Source: Kluyvera ascorbata_C
GTDB taxonomy: Bacteria; Pseudomonadota; Gammaproteobacteria; Enterobacterales; Enterobacteriaceae
NCBI RefSeq assembly: GCF_044197065.1
Contig: NZ_JBIQOI010000009.1
Location: 1-64,000 of the forward strand
Reading direction: 5' to 3'
Length of the DNA: 64,000 bases
The position numbers were made by a program, and so were the translations under genes. Numbering within the stretch: the first letter of the stretch is position 1; every line of letters begins with the position of its first letter. The notes below the pieces were generated by a model. The model worked only from the letters and a program-made list of their open reading frames with translations, did not search any database and was not told the origin of the DNA. Positions 45,989-55,320 of this stretch are shown one piece after another.

Positions 45989-46964
45989 GCGCGCTGAGTT
46001 TTTGCTGCAACTTCGCCACGCCGCCCGCGACGTCGGCTTTTTCTATCTCACCGATCACGGTATCAACGATGCCTTGCAGCAGTCGCTGCAGTCGGAATCA
46101 CGCCGCTTTTTCGCCCTGTCCGACGAACAAAAACAGCAGGTGGCGATGATTCATTCTCCGCATTTTCGCGGCTACAACCGCAGCGCTGCGGAGTTAACGC
46201 GCGGCCAGCCTGACTGGCGGGAACAATTTGATATCGGTGCCGAACGTCAGGCCGTCTCACTGCGTGAGCACGACCCGCGCTGGCTTCAGCTACAGGGCCC
46301 CAACCTATGGCCTGAGTCGCTTCCTACCCTGCGCCCGGTGCTGTTGCAGTGGCAACGAGCGATGACCGAGATGGCGATGACGCTGCTGCGCGCCTTTGCT
46401 GAGGCGCTCGAGTTGCCCCCCGAGGCGTTTGACACCTTGTACGGCGAGAAGCCCAACGAACATATCAAGCTGATCCGTTATCCCGGCCAGCAGGAGACGC
46501 AAAGCAGCACCCAGGGCGTAGGCGCGCATAAAGATTCCGGCTTCCTGAGTTTCCTGCTGCAAGACGAGCAGAAAGGGCTACAGGTGGAAGTCAGCGACGG
46601 CCACTGGATAGACGCTAAACCGCTGCCAGGTAGCTTTGTGGTGAACATCGGTGAACTGCTGGAGCTGGCAACCAACGGCTATCTGCGCGCCACCGTTCAT
46701 CGCGTGATCTCACCGCCCGCGAACCAGCAGCGCCTCTCCATCGCCTTCTTCTTAGGCGCACAGCTGGACGCCGTGGTGCCGGTTTACTCCCTGCCGGAAC
46801 CGCTGGCGCGAGAAGCTAACGGTCCACAAAGCGACCCACACAATCCGCTGCTGCGCGATGTGGGCTGGAACTACCTGAAAGGCCGACTGCGCTCCCATCC
46901 GGACGTGGCAGAGCGCTATTACCGTGACGTACTGCGCGCGCGCAGTGAACAGCTGATTGCCTGA
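45933..46964 (+). CDS. Isopenicillin-N-synthase-like Fe(II)/2-oxoglutarate oxygenase
   Basis: A 343-residue non-haem iron oxygenase; start at MSLTTLPILSLAHYH with ACGGAGC upstream. Iron ligands are His199 and Asp201 (GAHKDSGF) and His256 (TVHRVI). Arg267 with Ser269 (QRLSIAFF) is the co-substrate binding pair. The N-terminal GFFYLTDHGI segment is typical of the DIOX_N domain. The three following genes encode a MetQNI-like importer, so an imported sulfur- or methionine-like compound is a plausible substrate. Relatives act on many small molecules, so the exact reaction is open. Confidence 0.88.
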   Translation: MSLTTLPILSLAHYHQPSERAEFLLQLRHAARDVGFFYLTDHGINDALQQSLQSESRRFFALSDEQKQQVAMIHSPHFRGYNRSAAELTRGQPDWREQFDIGAERQAVSLREHDPRWLQLQGPNLWPESLPTLRPVLLQWQRAMTEMAMTLLRAFAEALELPPEAFDTLYGEKPNEHIKLIRYPGQQETQSSTQGVGAHKDSGFLSFLLQDEQKGLQVEVSDGHWIDAKPLPGSFVVNIGELLELATNGYLRATVHRVISPPANQQRLSIAFFLGAQLDAVVPVYSLPEPLAREANGPQSDPHNPLLRDVGWNYLKGRLRSHPDVAERYYRDVLRARSEQLIA

Positions 46965-46989
46965 TAACCATTAAAACAAGGAACACACC

Positions 46990-47796
46990 ATGAAACATGC
47001 CGCATTCAAACTGGCAGGGGTAACACTGTCTCTTTCTCTGGCCTGGAGCGCCTCCGCCGCGCCGTTGCGTATCGCCGCTGACCCGGTGCCGCACGCGGAG
47101 ATCCTCAACTTTATTAAAAAGCAGGACCCGAAACTGGATCTGAAAATTGTCGAGCTGACCAGCGGCGTGAACGCCAACGAACTGCTGGCCAACGGCGATG
47201 TCGATGCCAACTACTTCCAGCATGTGCCGTACCTGAAAGACCAGGAAAAAGCGCTGGGCAAAACCTTTGCCGTTGCCGCCACGGTGCACATCGAACCGCT
47301 GGGGATCTATTCGCACAAACATAAAGATCTGCAATCGCTGCCGGAAGGCGCAACCGTCGCGGTACCGAATAACACCACCAACCTGAGCCGTGCGCTGTTC
47401 CTGTTGCAAAGCAAAGGGCTGATTAAGCTCGATGCGAAATTTACCGACCCGGCGACCACCCTGGCGACGCCGAAGGACATTGCGGAAAACCCGCATAAGC
47501 TGAAGATCCTCGAGGTTGAATCCCCGCAGATCCCGCGCTCGCTGGACGATGTCGACCTGGCGGTAATCAACGGTAACTACGCGCTGGAGGCGGGGCTGAA
47601 CCCGGCCAAAGACTCGCTGGGGCTGGAGAGCGCCACGCATAACCCGTACGCCAATATTCTGGTCACCACTCCGCAACTGGCAAACGATCCGCGCATCAAA
47701 CAGCTCGCCAAAGACCTGACTTCACCGCAGGTGGCCGAGTTTATTCGCCAGCACTACAACGGCTCGGTGATCCCGGTTAGCGCGCCGCAGTCATGA
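46990..47796 (+). CDS. MetQ-like periplasmic binding protein
   Basis: A 268-residue NlpA/MetQ-family substrate-binding protein. It has a Sec signal (residues 1-23, ending SASAA) but no lipobox Cys, unlike E. coli MetQ, so it should be soluble in the periplasm. Family motifs DPVPHAEIL, GDVDANYFQHVPYL and NNTTNLSRAL are clear. The last four bases overlap the ATPase start (ATGA). Related proteins bind methionine, methionine derivatives or other sulfur compounds. Confidence 0.9.
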   Translation: MKHAAFKLAGVTLSLSLAWSASAAPLRIAADPVPHAEILNFIKKQDPKLDLKIVELTSGVNANELLANGDVDANYFQHVPYLKDQEKALGKTFAVAATVHIEPLGIYSHKHKDLQSLPEGATVAVPNNTTNLSRALFLLQSKGLIKLDAKFTDPATTLATPKDIAENPHKLKILEVESPQIPRSLDDVDLAVINGNYALEAGLNPAKDSLGLESATHNPYANILVTTPQLANDPRIKQLAKDLTSPQVAEFIRQHYNGSVIPVSAPQS

Positions 47797-48584
47797 TAGT
47801 CATTGAAGGGCTGAGCAAGCAGTATGCCGGAAGCGGCCACCCGGCACTTAACGACGTTTCGTTTACCGTTCCCAAAGGGGCCATTTACGGCATCCTTGGG
47901 CGGAGCGGCGCGGGTAAAAGCACTCTGATTCGCTGTCTGAACTTACTGGAACGCCCCAGCGCGGGCCGCATTCTGTTCAACGGGGAAAACATCGTGCAGT
48001 ACGATAAAGCGCAGCTTCGCGCCCATCGTCTGCGCACCGGCATGATTTTTCAGCACTTCAATCTGCTGCACGCCCGAAGCGTTGCCGACAACGTTGCCGT
48101 ACCGCTGGAAATAGCCGGTGTGCCGAAGGCGCAGCGCCAGCAGCGCGTGACGGAACTGCTTGCGCTGGTCGGGCTTGGCGATAAAGCCGATGCCTTCCCT
48201 TCGCAGCTTTCTGGCGGACAAAAGCAGCGCGTGGGCATCGCCCGCGCGCTGGCGGCAGAGCCCGACGTCCTATTGTGCGATGAAGCCACCAGCGCGCTGG
48301 ACGCCGAAACCACCGCCAGCGTACTCGCGCTGCTGGAGACCATAAATCGCCAGTTGGGGCTGACTATCGTGCTGATCACCCATCAGCTTGAAGTGGTCAA
48401 GAACCTGTGCGATCACGCGGCGCTGCTGGAAGGCGGTGAATTGCAGGAGAGCGGGAAAATCGCCGACCTGCTGGCCTCCCCGTGGTCACGTCTACGGGAG
48501 ATTTTGCTGGGCGACGGCGATGAAGAACGCCGCTTCCTCGCCCGCCACGGCCTTGATGGGAGACACCTATGCATAGTCGCATGA
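47793..48584 (+). CDS. MetN-like ABC ATPase lacking the NIL domain
   Basis: A 263-residue ATPase. Walker A is GRSGAGKST (residues 38-46), the signature LSGGQKQRVG near 138 and Walker B VLLCDEATSALD near 160. E. coli MetN is about 343 residues because of a C-terminal NIL domain that binds methionine and shuts the pump. That domain is missing here. It overlaps both neighbours, so the three ABC genes are translationally coupled. Confidence 0.9.
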   Translation: MIVIEGLSKQYAGSGHPALNDVSFTVPKGAIYGILGRSGAGKSTLIRCLNLLERPSAGRILFNGENIVQYDKAQLRAHRLRTGMIFQHFNLLHARSVADNVAVPLEIAGVPKAQRQQRVTELLALVGLGDKADAFPSQLSGGQKQRVGIARALAAEPDVLLCDEATSALDAETTASVLALLETINRQLGLTIVLITHQLEVVKNLCDHAALLEGGELQESGKIADLLASPWSRLREILLGDGDEERRFLARHGLDGRHLCIVA

Positions 48585-49240
48585 GCTGGGAAGATTTATG
48601 GCCGCTGCTGGTCGACGGGACGCTGGACACCCTCTATATGGTGGGGTTCGCCACGCTGTTTACCGTCTTAATCGGGCTGCCGCTGGGCGTCCTGCTGTTT
48701 CTCTCGCGGCGTCAGGGCATTGTCCCCATGCCGCGCCTGAACGCGGTGCTGGGTGCCATCATTAATACTGGTCGCTCGCTGCCGTTCATCGTGCTACTGA
48801 TTGCCCTGATCCCATTTACCCGTTTGCTGGTCGGTACCACGCTTGGCAGCACGGCGGCGATTGTCCCCATTACCATCGGGGCCTTTCCCTTCTTCGCGCG
48901 GCTGACCGAAAGCGCGCTGGATGAAGTGGATTACGGACGTATTGAAGCGGTGCTGTCGATGGGCGGCAATGCCTGGCACGTGGTGAGCAAAGCGCTGTTG
49001 CCTGAAGCGCTTCCAGCGTTGCTGGCAGGCACGACGCTGACTATCGTCATGCTGATTGGCTTCTCGTCTATGGCGGGCGTCATCGGCGGCGGCGGGCTGG
49101 GCGATTTGGCAATTCGCTATGGCTATCAGCGCTTTAACGATCAAATCATGGTGGGTACCGTGCTTATTCTGGTGCTGATGGTTCAGGGAGTGCAGATGGG
49201 GGGCGACAGATTGGTTCGCGCGCTGGCGCACCGTCGTTAA
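48569..49240 (+). CDS. MetI-like ABC permease
   Basis: A 223-residue permease of the MetI family with about five hydrophobic segments and the EAA loop AVLSMGGNAWHVVSKALLPE near residue 128. Its start (MHSRMSWEDLWP) overlaps the ATPase gene by 16 bases. It completes the binding protein-ATPase-permease set downstream of the oxygenase. Confidence 0.9.
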   Translation: MHSRMSWEDLWPLLVDGTLDTLYMVGFATLFTVLIGLPLGVLLFLSRRQGIVPMPRLNAVLGAIINTGRSLPFIVLLIALIPFTRLLVGTTLGSTAAIVPITIGAFPFFARLTESALDEVDYGRIEAVLSMGGNAWHVVSKALLPEALPALLAGTTLTIVMLIGFSSMAGVIGGGGLGDLAIRYGYQRFNDQIMVGTVLILVLMVQGVQMGGDRLVRALAHRR

Positions 49241-49334
49241 TTTGAGATAATTCTTGTAGCCATGAGATTTCACGTAATAAGCGTAGAAAATGTCGGGTAT
49301 ACTTACTCGACTTGACCCCGGAAAAGGACCGGTA

Positions 49335-50900
49335 GTGACAACTCGACACCTGATCGGTCTGATAACCGCCGTGCTGATTATGGCGATACTTCTGCCCATC
49401 CTGCTGAGCATCTGGCTCGCCCAGCGGGAGGCGCATCGACAGTTTGTTGATGAGCAGGAGACCTATGCTTCGCGCGTGCTTATTCGTACCGAGCAGGTGA
49501 TGGACCAGGCCAAAGGGGCGTTGCGGCAGATGGATGGGCTGAAAGCCCCCGGCTGTAGTCCCGAACATTTGCAGGAGATGCGCCGCCTCTCCTACTCCTG
49601 GCGCTATATTCAGGAAGTGCTGTACCTCGACGGACGAACCGCCAGATGCTCTTCGCTTGAGAGCGGCGGCGCACCGTTCACCTTCCCACAACCCGACCGT
49701 ATCACGCCTGCGGGCTATCGCGCCTGGTACACCGAACGAAACGATCTCGGCATTCACCGCTATATGGCAGCCTTTGCCTCCGAACGCCACATGGTGATTA
49801 TCGACCCCGTCTCTTTTATCGATGTGATTCCGTTTAGCAATTCCAAAACCCAGGTGGCGCTGATTAGTACCCACAACAACCGGGTGCTCGCTAGCAGCGC
49901 GCCGCTGGACCAGCAGGCCTGGCAAAAAATCCAGCTACAGCACCTGGAAACGCTCACCGAAAACAATGTCGTTTATACGGTGCGTGAGTTTCCTGACCTG
50001 CAGGTATCGATCATGACCTGGTCTTCCACCCTGCCGTTATCAGCGCGCCTGCACCACCAGCTAATACTATGGTTGCCGGTGGGGATACTGATAAGCCTGC
50101 TGGCAAGCTGGTTGATTTTCCAGGTATTGCGCCGCCTGCAATCGCCGCGTCAGCGCATGCTCGACGCGCTGAACAGTGCCGCCATCACCGTCTATTACCA
50201 ACCGATTGTGTCGCTAAAAGATGGCAAAGTGGTGGGATGTGAAGCACTGGCGCGCTGGAAACAGCCGGACGGCACCTATCTGTCACCGGAAATTTTTATT
50301 CCGCTTGCTGAAGAAACCGGGATCATCACCAATCTGACGGAAAACGTCGCGAAATCGGTATTCCACGACCTCGGCAAATGGCTGAGCCTGCACCCCGGCC
50401 AGCACGTCTCTATCAACCTCTCCGTCGCCGATTTCCACTCGGTGGTGTTGCAAACGCTGCTGCACCAGCAGATGCGACTCTGGAACGTTCAACCGCAACA
50501 AATTGCCCTTGAGCTCACCGAACGCGGCTTTGCCGACCCCAAAACCACCCTCCCAGCGATAACCGCTTATCGCAAGGCCGGGCACGCCATTTATATCGAC
50601 GACTTCGGCACTGGCTATTCTAGCCTGCGCTACCTGCAGGACCTTGAAGTCGATACCTTAAAACTTGATAAATCCTTCGTTGAGGCGCTGGAATACGCCC
50701 AGGTCACGCCGTACATCATTGAGATGGCGAAAACCTTACAGCTTAACGTGGTGGCGGAAGGGATTGAAAACACCTGCCAGGAGAAGTGGCTACGCGAGCA
50801 CGGCGTGCAGTATGGGCAGGGCTGGCTTTATAGCAAAGCCCTACCGAAAGAGGAATTTATTATCTGGGCGGAAAGCAACCTGCGGACGCACGCTACTTAA
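49335..50900 (+). CDS. pdeB: Cyclic di-GMP phosphodiesterase with CSS-motif sensor
   Basis: A 521-residue inner-membrane phosphodiesterase. GTG start (VTTRHLIGLITAVL) with AAAGGACC upstream aligns to the start of E. coli PdeB (YlaB). The N-terminal membrane segment is followed by a periplasmic CSS domain (RCSSLES near residue 110), then a second membrane segment near 240. The C-terminal EAL domain shows CEALARWKQPDG, LTERGFADP, DDFGTGYSSLRYLQ and VVAEGIE, all needed for c-di-GMP hydrolysis. Its place near ylaC and ffs supports orthology. It overlaps rcnR at the 3' end by 8 bases. Confidence 0.9.
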   Translation: MTTRHLIGLITAVLIMAILLPILLSIWLAQREAHRQFVDEQETYASRVLIRTEQVMDQAKGALRQMDGLKAPGCSPEHLQEMRRLSYSWRYIQEVLYLDGRTARCSSLESGGAPFTFPQPDRITPAGYRAWYTERNDLGIHRYMAAFASERHMVIIDPVSFIDVIPFSNSKTQVALISTHNNRVLASSAPLDQQAWQKIQLQHLETLTENNVVYTVREFPDLQVSIMTWSSTLPLSARLHHQLILWLPVGILISLLASWLIFQVLRRLQSPRQRMLDALNSAAITVYYQPIVSLKDGKVVGCEALARWKQPDGTYLSPEIFIPLAEETGIITNLTENVAKSVFHDLGKWLSLHPGQHVSINLSVADFHSVVLQTLLHQQMRLWNVQPQQIALELTERGFADPKTTLPAITAYRKAGHAIYIDDFGTGYSSLRYLQDLEVDTLKLDKSFVEALEYAQVTPYIIEMAKTLQLNVVAEGIENTCQEKWLREHGVQYGQGWLYSKALPKEEFIIWAESNLRTHAT

Positions 50901-51165
50901 GATAGGATTTGATCACCTGCATCACCACCTCAAGATCAGCTTCACGCTGTACCTCTTCAGGCTCTTTGACCACATGATCGGTCAGATGCCCCTGAATCAC
51001 CTGCAGCATCATGCCGTTTACCGCGCCGCGAATCGCCGCCAGCTGCTGTAACACCTCCGCGCACTCGTGCTCACGGTTGAGCATTTTCTCAAGCGCAACG
51101 CTCTGCCCCTGAATTTTCTTCAGACGCGTCAATAACATCTTCTTGTGACGAACGGTATGTGACAT
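50893..51165 (-). CDS. rcnR: Nickel/cobalt-responsive repressor RcnR
   Basis: RcnR represses rcnA until Ni(II) or Co(II) binds. The start MSHTVRHKKMLLTRL gives 90 residues, as in E. coli, with a CsrR-like helical fold. Cys35 and the His residues in the HECAEVLQQ segment and near the N-terminus (MSH) are metal ligands. It is divergent from rcnA across two G-tract operators. Confidence 0.95.
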   Translation of the reverse strand: MSHTVRHKKMLLTRLKKIQGQSVALEKMLNREHECAEVLQQLAAIRGAVNGMMLQVIQGHLTDHVVKEPEEVQREADLEVVMQVIKSYLK

Positions 51166-51229
51166 GGCCGGGATCCTGTTCTTAACTCCTGCGCAGCATA
51201 CCACGCACGGACCTGACTGCGTATTTTTA

Positions 51230-51265
51230 TACTAGGGGGTAGTATTATAATACTGGGTGGGAGTA
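51230..51265. promoter_or_regulatory. Pair of RcnR operators
   Basis: TACTAGGGGGTAGTA (51230-51244) and TACTGGGTGGGAGTA (51251-51265) match the RcnR target TACT-G6-N-AGTA. Two sites, 21 bases apart, lie in the rcnR/rcnA intergenic region, as in E. coli. Confidence 0.88.
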
Positions 51266-51298
51266 TATTCATTTCACTTTTCACAAGGATCTTCCGCG

Positions 51299-52120
51299 AT
51301 GAACGACTTCACCACACTCTTACAACAGGGCAATGCCTGGTTTTTTATCCCCGGTGCCATTCTGCTTGGGGCGCTGCACGGCCTGGAGCCTGGCCATTCC
51401 AAAACCATGATGGCAGCGTTTATCGTGGCTGTCCGCGGCACGCTAAAACAGGCGGTACTGCTGGGGCTGGCGGCCACGCTGTCGCATACCGTGGTGGTCT
51501 GGGTGATTGCGATGGCCGGGATGTGGTTTGGCCGCGGCTGGGACGCCCAAACCGCAGAGCCGTGGTTCCAGTTGCTTTCCGGGATAATCATTATTGTTAT
51601 CGCGCTATGGATGCTGTGGCGTACCTGGCGTGAGTCTCGTGGGACGCACGATCATCACCACCATGAGCATGCGCACCACCACCACACCCATGATCACGAT
51701 CATCATCATGACCACGATCATCACGATCTGGTTGATGCCGACTGGCAGGATACCCACCAGCGCGCACATGCCGAAGAGATCAACCGCCGCTTCAAAGGGC
51801 AGGACGTCACCACCGGGCAGATTGTGCTGTTTGGTCTGACCGGCGGGCTCATTCCTTGCCCGGCATCCATAACCATTCTACTTATCTGCCTGCAGCTAAA
51901 ACACGTGGCGCTGGGCGCTACGCTAGTACTGAGTTTTAGCGTCGGGCTAGCGCTCACGCTGGTGGCCTCCGGCGCCATTGCCGCCATCGGTCTGAAGCAT
52001 ATGAGTCAGCGCTGGAGCGGATTCGGGGAACTGTCGCGAAAAGCGCCGTGGTTCTCCGGCGCGCTGATTATTATGGTGGGGCTTTACATGATGGGTCACG
52101 GCATCAGCGCACTGGTCTGA
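51299..52120 (+). CDS. rcnA: Nickel/cobalt efflux protein RcnA
   Basis: A 273-residue inner-membrane exporter of nickel and cobalt. The start MNDFTTLLQQGNAW follows CAAGGATCTTCCGCG. Residues 117-143 are a cytoplasmic His-rich loop with about 18 histidines alternating with Asp, a metal-binding segment. GLEPGHSKTMMAAFIVA near residue 30 is the NiCoT-like transport motif. It converges with lacZ, with a 15-base gap. Confidence 0.95.
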   Translation: MNDFTTLLQQGNAWFFIPGAILLGALHGLEPGHSKTMMAAFIVAVRGTLKQAVLLGLAATLSHTVVVWVIAMAGMWFGRGWDAQTAEPWFQLLSGIIIIVIALWMLWRTWRESRGTHDHHHHEHAHHHHTHDHDHHHDHDHHDLVDADWQDTHQRAHAEEINRRFKGQDVTTGQIVLFGLTGGLIPCPASITILLICLQLKHVALGATLVLSFSVGLALTLVASGAIAAIGLKHMSQRWSGFGELSRKAPWFSGALIIMVGLYMMGHGISALV

Positions 52121-52127
52121 TGCCGTG
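52097..52127. terminator. Inverted repeat across the rcnA stop codon
   Basis: CACGGCATCA and TGATGCCGTG pair perfectly (10 bases each, 11-base loop) and include the TGA stop of rcnA. It could end or protect the rcnA transcript. No T-tract follows, so terminator activity is uncertain. Confidence 0.5.
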
Positions 52128-52135
52128 TCGGAGAC

Positions 52136-55100
52136 TTAGCTGAGCTGCCAGCTAAACTGGTAGCGCACCCGACGAGTGGGCAGTAAAAACTCGGGCCCCA
52201 CGCTCGGGCTCCAGGAGTCATCGCCGCCTACGCCCATATGGAATGCATCGAGGTTCAACCAACAGCCCAGCTCTTCGCGCAGCAGATGATGATGCGTCAC
52301 TTCATGCAATTGCTGCTGGCTATAGCGGCTCAGGCCAAAGTGGAAATCGCCCTGCCAGCAGTGCGCGCCGTATTCAAGCCGACGGGTGTCGCAGCGCAGG
52401 CCGTTTTCCGTTGGGAAGATATACGGCGTATGCATCGCCGACAGCGGCAAGGTCCACAAACCCTGACGCGCCGCCAGACGACGATCCGGATAGTTTTCAT
52501 GCGGCCCTAACCCCAGCCAGCTCGCCTGTGCTTCTACGGCGGCAAGCTGGCAGTGCAAACCGATACGCGCCGGATGCGGAATGTCTTCCGCCACCTGCAC
52601 CGTCACATCGCCATGCAGTACACCATGATCGTCAACACGCCAGCGCTTGTGGCTGATAAACAGCACTTTCCCCTGATACTCCCAGCTCTGCTGTGTTTCC
52701 ACCTCAACCTGCTGCGCCAGCGAATCGGCACGGCACATCAGCAGCCGGGATTCCATGGCGTACATCCCTGCCGCTTTCCAACGCTCTACCCACGCGTTCG
52801 GATCAATGCGGGTGACTTCACTGACCCCGATATCGTTATCCAACGGGGCACGGGTGAAGTTATCACGCAGCGGTGACAACAGTTCAGGCTTATCATCGCG
52901 CCACCACTGCGTTAAATCGCCACTCTCGCGGCTGAACTGCCAGCGTTGGTTGCCGTGAGCGATCACAAATGTCTGCGACTCTTCACGTAACTGCGGTGCG
53001 CTCCCCGCCACCTGCGGCACCGGCAATGAAAGCGCCGTCGGCAGCGACCATTGTTTCCAGGCGCACAGATGATTCGCGGGCGACCAGGCCGTCGCCTGCG
53101 GCTGGTAAATCTCAACGTTAAGCCAGCACGCGCCGCTGAGCGCTGCGCTATCGATAAACGGCAGCACGACACGCTGCTGTCCCTGTGGCGCAATATTCAG
53201 CGCTTCTTCGCCTTCCGCCAGCGTTTTGCCGCCCACAATGACCGACCAGCGAAGCCGTTCGTTATCCGTCGCGCGGAACAAATACTCGCTGGTGATTTCA
53301 ACCTCCAGCGGCGTAGTATTCACCAGGCTGAACTGGAAAAACTGCTGCGCCCTTTGGGCTTCATACAACGCCGGGTGCGGGGTTCTATCCGGAAAAACCA
53401 GTCCGTTCATACAGAACTGACGGTCGTTTGGCGTATCACCAAAATCACCGCCATAGGCCCAGAAGCGTTTGCCCTGTTCGTCGCTTTTGCTCAATGCCTG
53501 ATCGACCCAGTCCCAGACAAACCCGCCCTGAAGACGCGGATTATCGCGGAAAGCCTGCCAGTATTTAGCAAAACCGCCAAAGCTGTTGCCCATGGCGTGG
53601 GCATATTCACAAAGGATCAGCGGGCGCGACTCTTCCGGCAGGCCTATCCACTTTTTAATACTCCACTTCGGCACCGTCGGGTGCAGCTGATCGGCATCGA
53701 CGCGGGCATACATTGGGCAGACAATATCCGTCGCCGCCGTATTCGCGCCACCGCCTTCGTACTGAACCGGACGTGAGAGATCGGCGCTCTTTATCCAGCG
53801 GTAAAGCGCATCGTGGTTAGCGCCGTGCCCGGACTCATTGCCGAGGGACCAGATAATAATGGAGGGGTGGTTACGGTCGCGCGCCACCATGCGGGTCACG
53901 CGCTCGCTCATCGCCGGTAGCCAGCGCGGGTCGTCCGCCAGGCGGCTCATGGGCACCATGCCGTGCGTTTCGATATTGGCTTCATCGACCACATAAAGCC
54001 CATAGCGGTCGCACAGGCGATACCACAGCGGATGGTTAGGGTAGTGAGAACAACGCACGGCGTTAAAGTTGTGCTGCTTCATCAGCTCAATATCGCGGCG
54101 CATGGTGGCTTCATCGACGGCCTGCCCGGTCTCTGGATGATGTTCATGACGGTTAACGCCGCGAATCAGCAGCGGCTTACCGTTAAGCTTCAGCAGGCCA
54201 CCTTCAATCGTTACCTGGCGGAAGCCGACATCGCACGCTTCCGACTCCAGCGCCTGGCCATGAGCGTCCCACAGCGTGATAACCAGCCGGTAGAGGTGCG
54301 GCGCTTCGGCGCTCCATAGCGCGGGCTGCTCGACGGCCAGCGTCAGGTTCGTGCGCTCAGCCCAGCCGCCCCGCTCATCGACAAAGGGAATACCGACGGC
54401 CTGGCGAAGGCTGGCCACCGGTTTATCACCCCACCACAGCACGGCCTCCACCTCCGTAGCGGTGGCGCATACCCCTTCCACGACGACCTGAATATCCAGC
54501 TCGCCAAAGGTAAATCGATCCGCCAGCCGAGGGGTTATCTGATAATCAGCGATACGGGTCGCCGGTTTATGCAGTAACGTCACGTCGCGGAAGATACCGC
54601 TCATTCGCCACATATCCTGATCTTCAAGATAGCTGCCGTCGCACCAACGCAGCACCATGACCGCCAGACGGTTCTCTCCGGCCTGCAGCACCGCGCTCAA
54701 ATCAAACTCGGCGGGCAGGCGGCTATCCTGAGAGTAGCCCACCCACTGCCCATTGCACCACAGATGGAAGGCCGAGTTCACGCCATCAAAAATAATCCGG
54801 GTCTGCCCCTGGGCCAGCCAGTCGGCGTTGACGGTAAAGGTTCGTGAGTAGCAGCCCGTTGGGTTTTCTGCCGGAACCTGCGGCGGCGTAACCGGGATCG
54901 GATAGGTCACGTTAGTATAGATTGGCGTATCAACCCCCTGCATCTGCCAGTTAGACGGTACCGGCATAGTGACCGCATCGCGGAGATCCTGCTCAATCCA
55001 CGTCTCCGGCACCGCTTCAGGTGCGGCAAAGAAGCTAAAGCGCCAGCTGCCATTCAGCGACTGTCGGGAAGCCGAGGCGTTATCCTGCCGCGCCGCCTGA

Positions 55101-55222
55101 GCTTCGCGCCAGCTGTTAAACGGCGCGTGGGCCGCCAGGCGGTGCCACTGGGTAAGTTGCGGGTTTTCCCAATCACGTCGGGAGAGTAATGCAGACAGCG
55201 TCAGAGAAGCAGGATGCGGCAT
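52136..55222 (-). CDS. lacZ: Beta-galactosidase LacZ, GH2
   Basis: A 1028-residue GH2 enzyme (E. coli LacZ 1024) that hydrolyses lactose and other beta-galactosides. The acid/base glutamate is in IWSLGNESGHG near residue 462, and the nucleophile is in ILCEYAHAMGN near 539. All five LacZ domains appear complete. It is preceded by lacI and a lac-type promoter, but no lacY or lacA follows: the next gene downstream is the converging rcnA. Confidence 0.96.
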   Translation of the reverse strand: MPHPASLTLSALLSRRDWENPQLTQWHRLAAHAPFNSWREAQAARQDNASASRQSLNGSWRFSFFAAPEAVPETWIEQDLRDAVTMPVPSNWQMQGVDTPIYTNVTYPIPVTPPQVPAENPTGCYSRTFTVNADWLAQGQTRIIFDGVNSAFHLWCNGQWVGYSQDSRLPAEFDLSAVLQAGENRLAVMVLRWCDGSYLEDQDMWRMSGIFRDVTLLHKPATRIADYQITPRLADRFTFGELDIQVVVEGVCATATEVEAVLWWGDKPVASLRQAVGIPFVDERGGWAERTNLTLAVEQPALWSAEAPHLYRLVITLWDAHGQALESEACDVGFRQVTIEGGLLKLNGKPLLIRGVNRHEHHPETGQAVDEATMRRDIELMKQHNFNAVRCSHYPNHPLWYRLCDRYGLYVVDEANIETHGMVPMSRLADDPRWLPAMSERVTRMVARDRNHPSIIIWSLGNESGHGANHDALYRWIKSADLSRPVQYEGGGANTAATDIVCPMYARVDADQLHPTVPKWSIKKWIGLPEESRPLILCEYAHAMGNSFGGFAKYWQAFRDNPRLQGGFVWDWVDQALSKSDEQGKRFWAYGGDFGDTPNDRQFCMNGLVFPDRTPHPALYEAQRAQQFFQFSLVNTTPLEVEITSEYLFRATDNERLRWSVIVGGKTLAEGEEALNIAPQGQQRVVLPFIDSAALSGACWLNVEIYQPQATAWSPANHLCAWKQWSLPTALSLPVPQVAGSAPQLREESQTFVIAHGNQRWQFSRESGDLTQWWRDDKPELLSPLRDNFTRAPLDNDIGVSEVTRIDPNAWVERWKAAGMYAMESRLLMCRADSLAQQVEVETQQSWEYQGKVLFISHKRWRVDDHGVLHGDVTVQVAEDIPHPARIGLHCQLAAVEAQASWLGLGPHENYPDRRLAARQGLWTLPLSAMHTPYIFPTENGLRCDTRRLEYGAHCWQGDFHFGLSRYSQQQLHEVTHHHLLREELGCWLNLDAFHMGVGGDDSWSPSVGPEFLLPTRRVRYQFSWQLS

Positions 55223-55231
55223 GGAAACCTC

Positions 55232-55320
55232 GTTGCGAAGCGCTCACAATTTTTCATGAGAGTGCACGGATCTTTGCTAGAGGTAAAGGTTCGGATCGAG
55301 AGTAAGCGAGTCAGATCACA
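55232..55320 (-). promoter_or_regulatory. lac promoter: CRP site, -35 box and lacO-like operator
   Basis: Read on the minus strand, TGTGATCTGACTCGCT (55320-55305) is a CRP-type site. TTTACC (55287-55282) lies 33 bases after its start, as in E. coli lac, where TTTACA follows at the same distance. AATTGTGAGCGCTTCGCAAC (55251-55232) is the operator; its left half equals E. coli lacO1 and it starts at the same distance from the -35 box. The -10 box is poor. The CRP site overlaps the lacI stop codon. Confidence 0.82.

Noticed and set aside
46816..47676. 286-codon ORF opposite the MetQ-like gene
   Set aside because: Shadow frame; the plus-strand gene has a signal peptide, family motifs and operon context.
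51594..51839. Histidine-repeat region of rcnA as a tandem DNA repeat
   Set aside because: The CAT/CAC/GAT triplets encode the known His-rich metal loop of RcnA, which explains them fully.
52121..52135. Remnant of lacY/lacA between rcnA and lacZ
   Set aside because: Only 15 bases separate the two genes, so no remnant can be present there.
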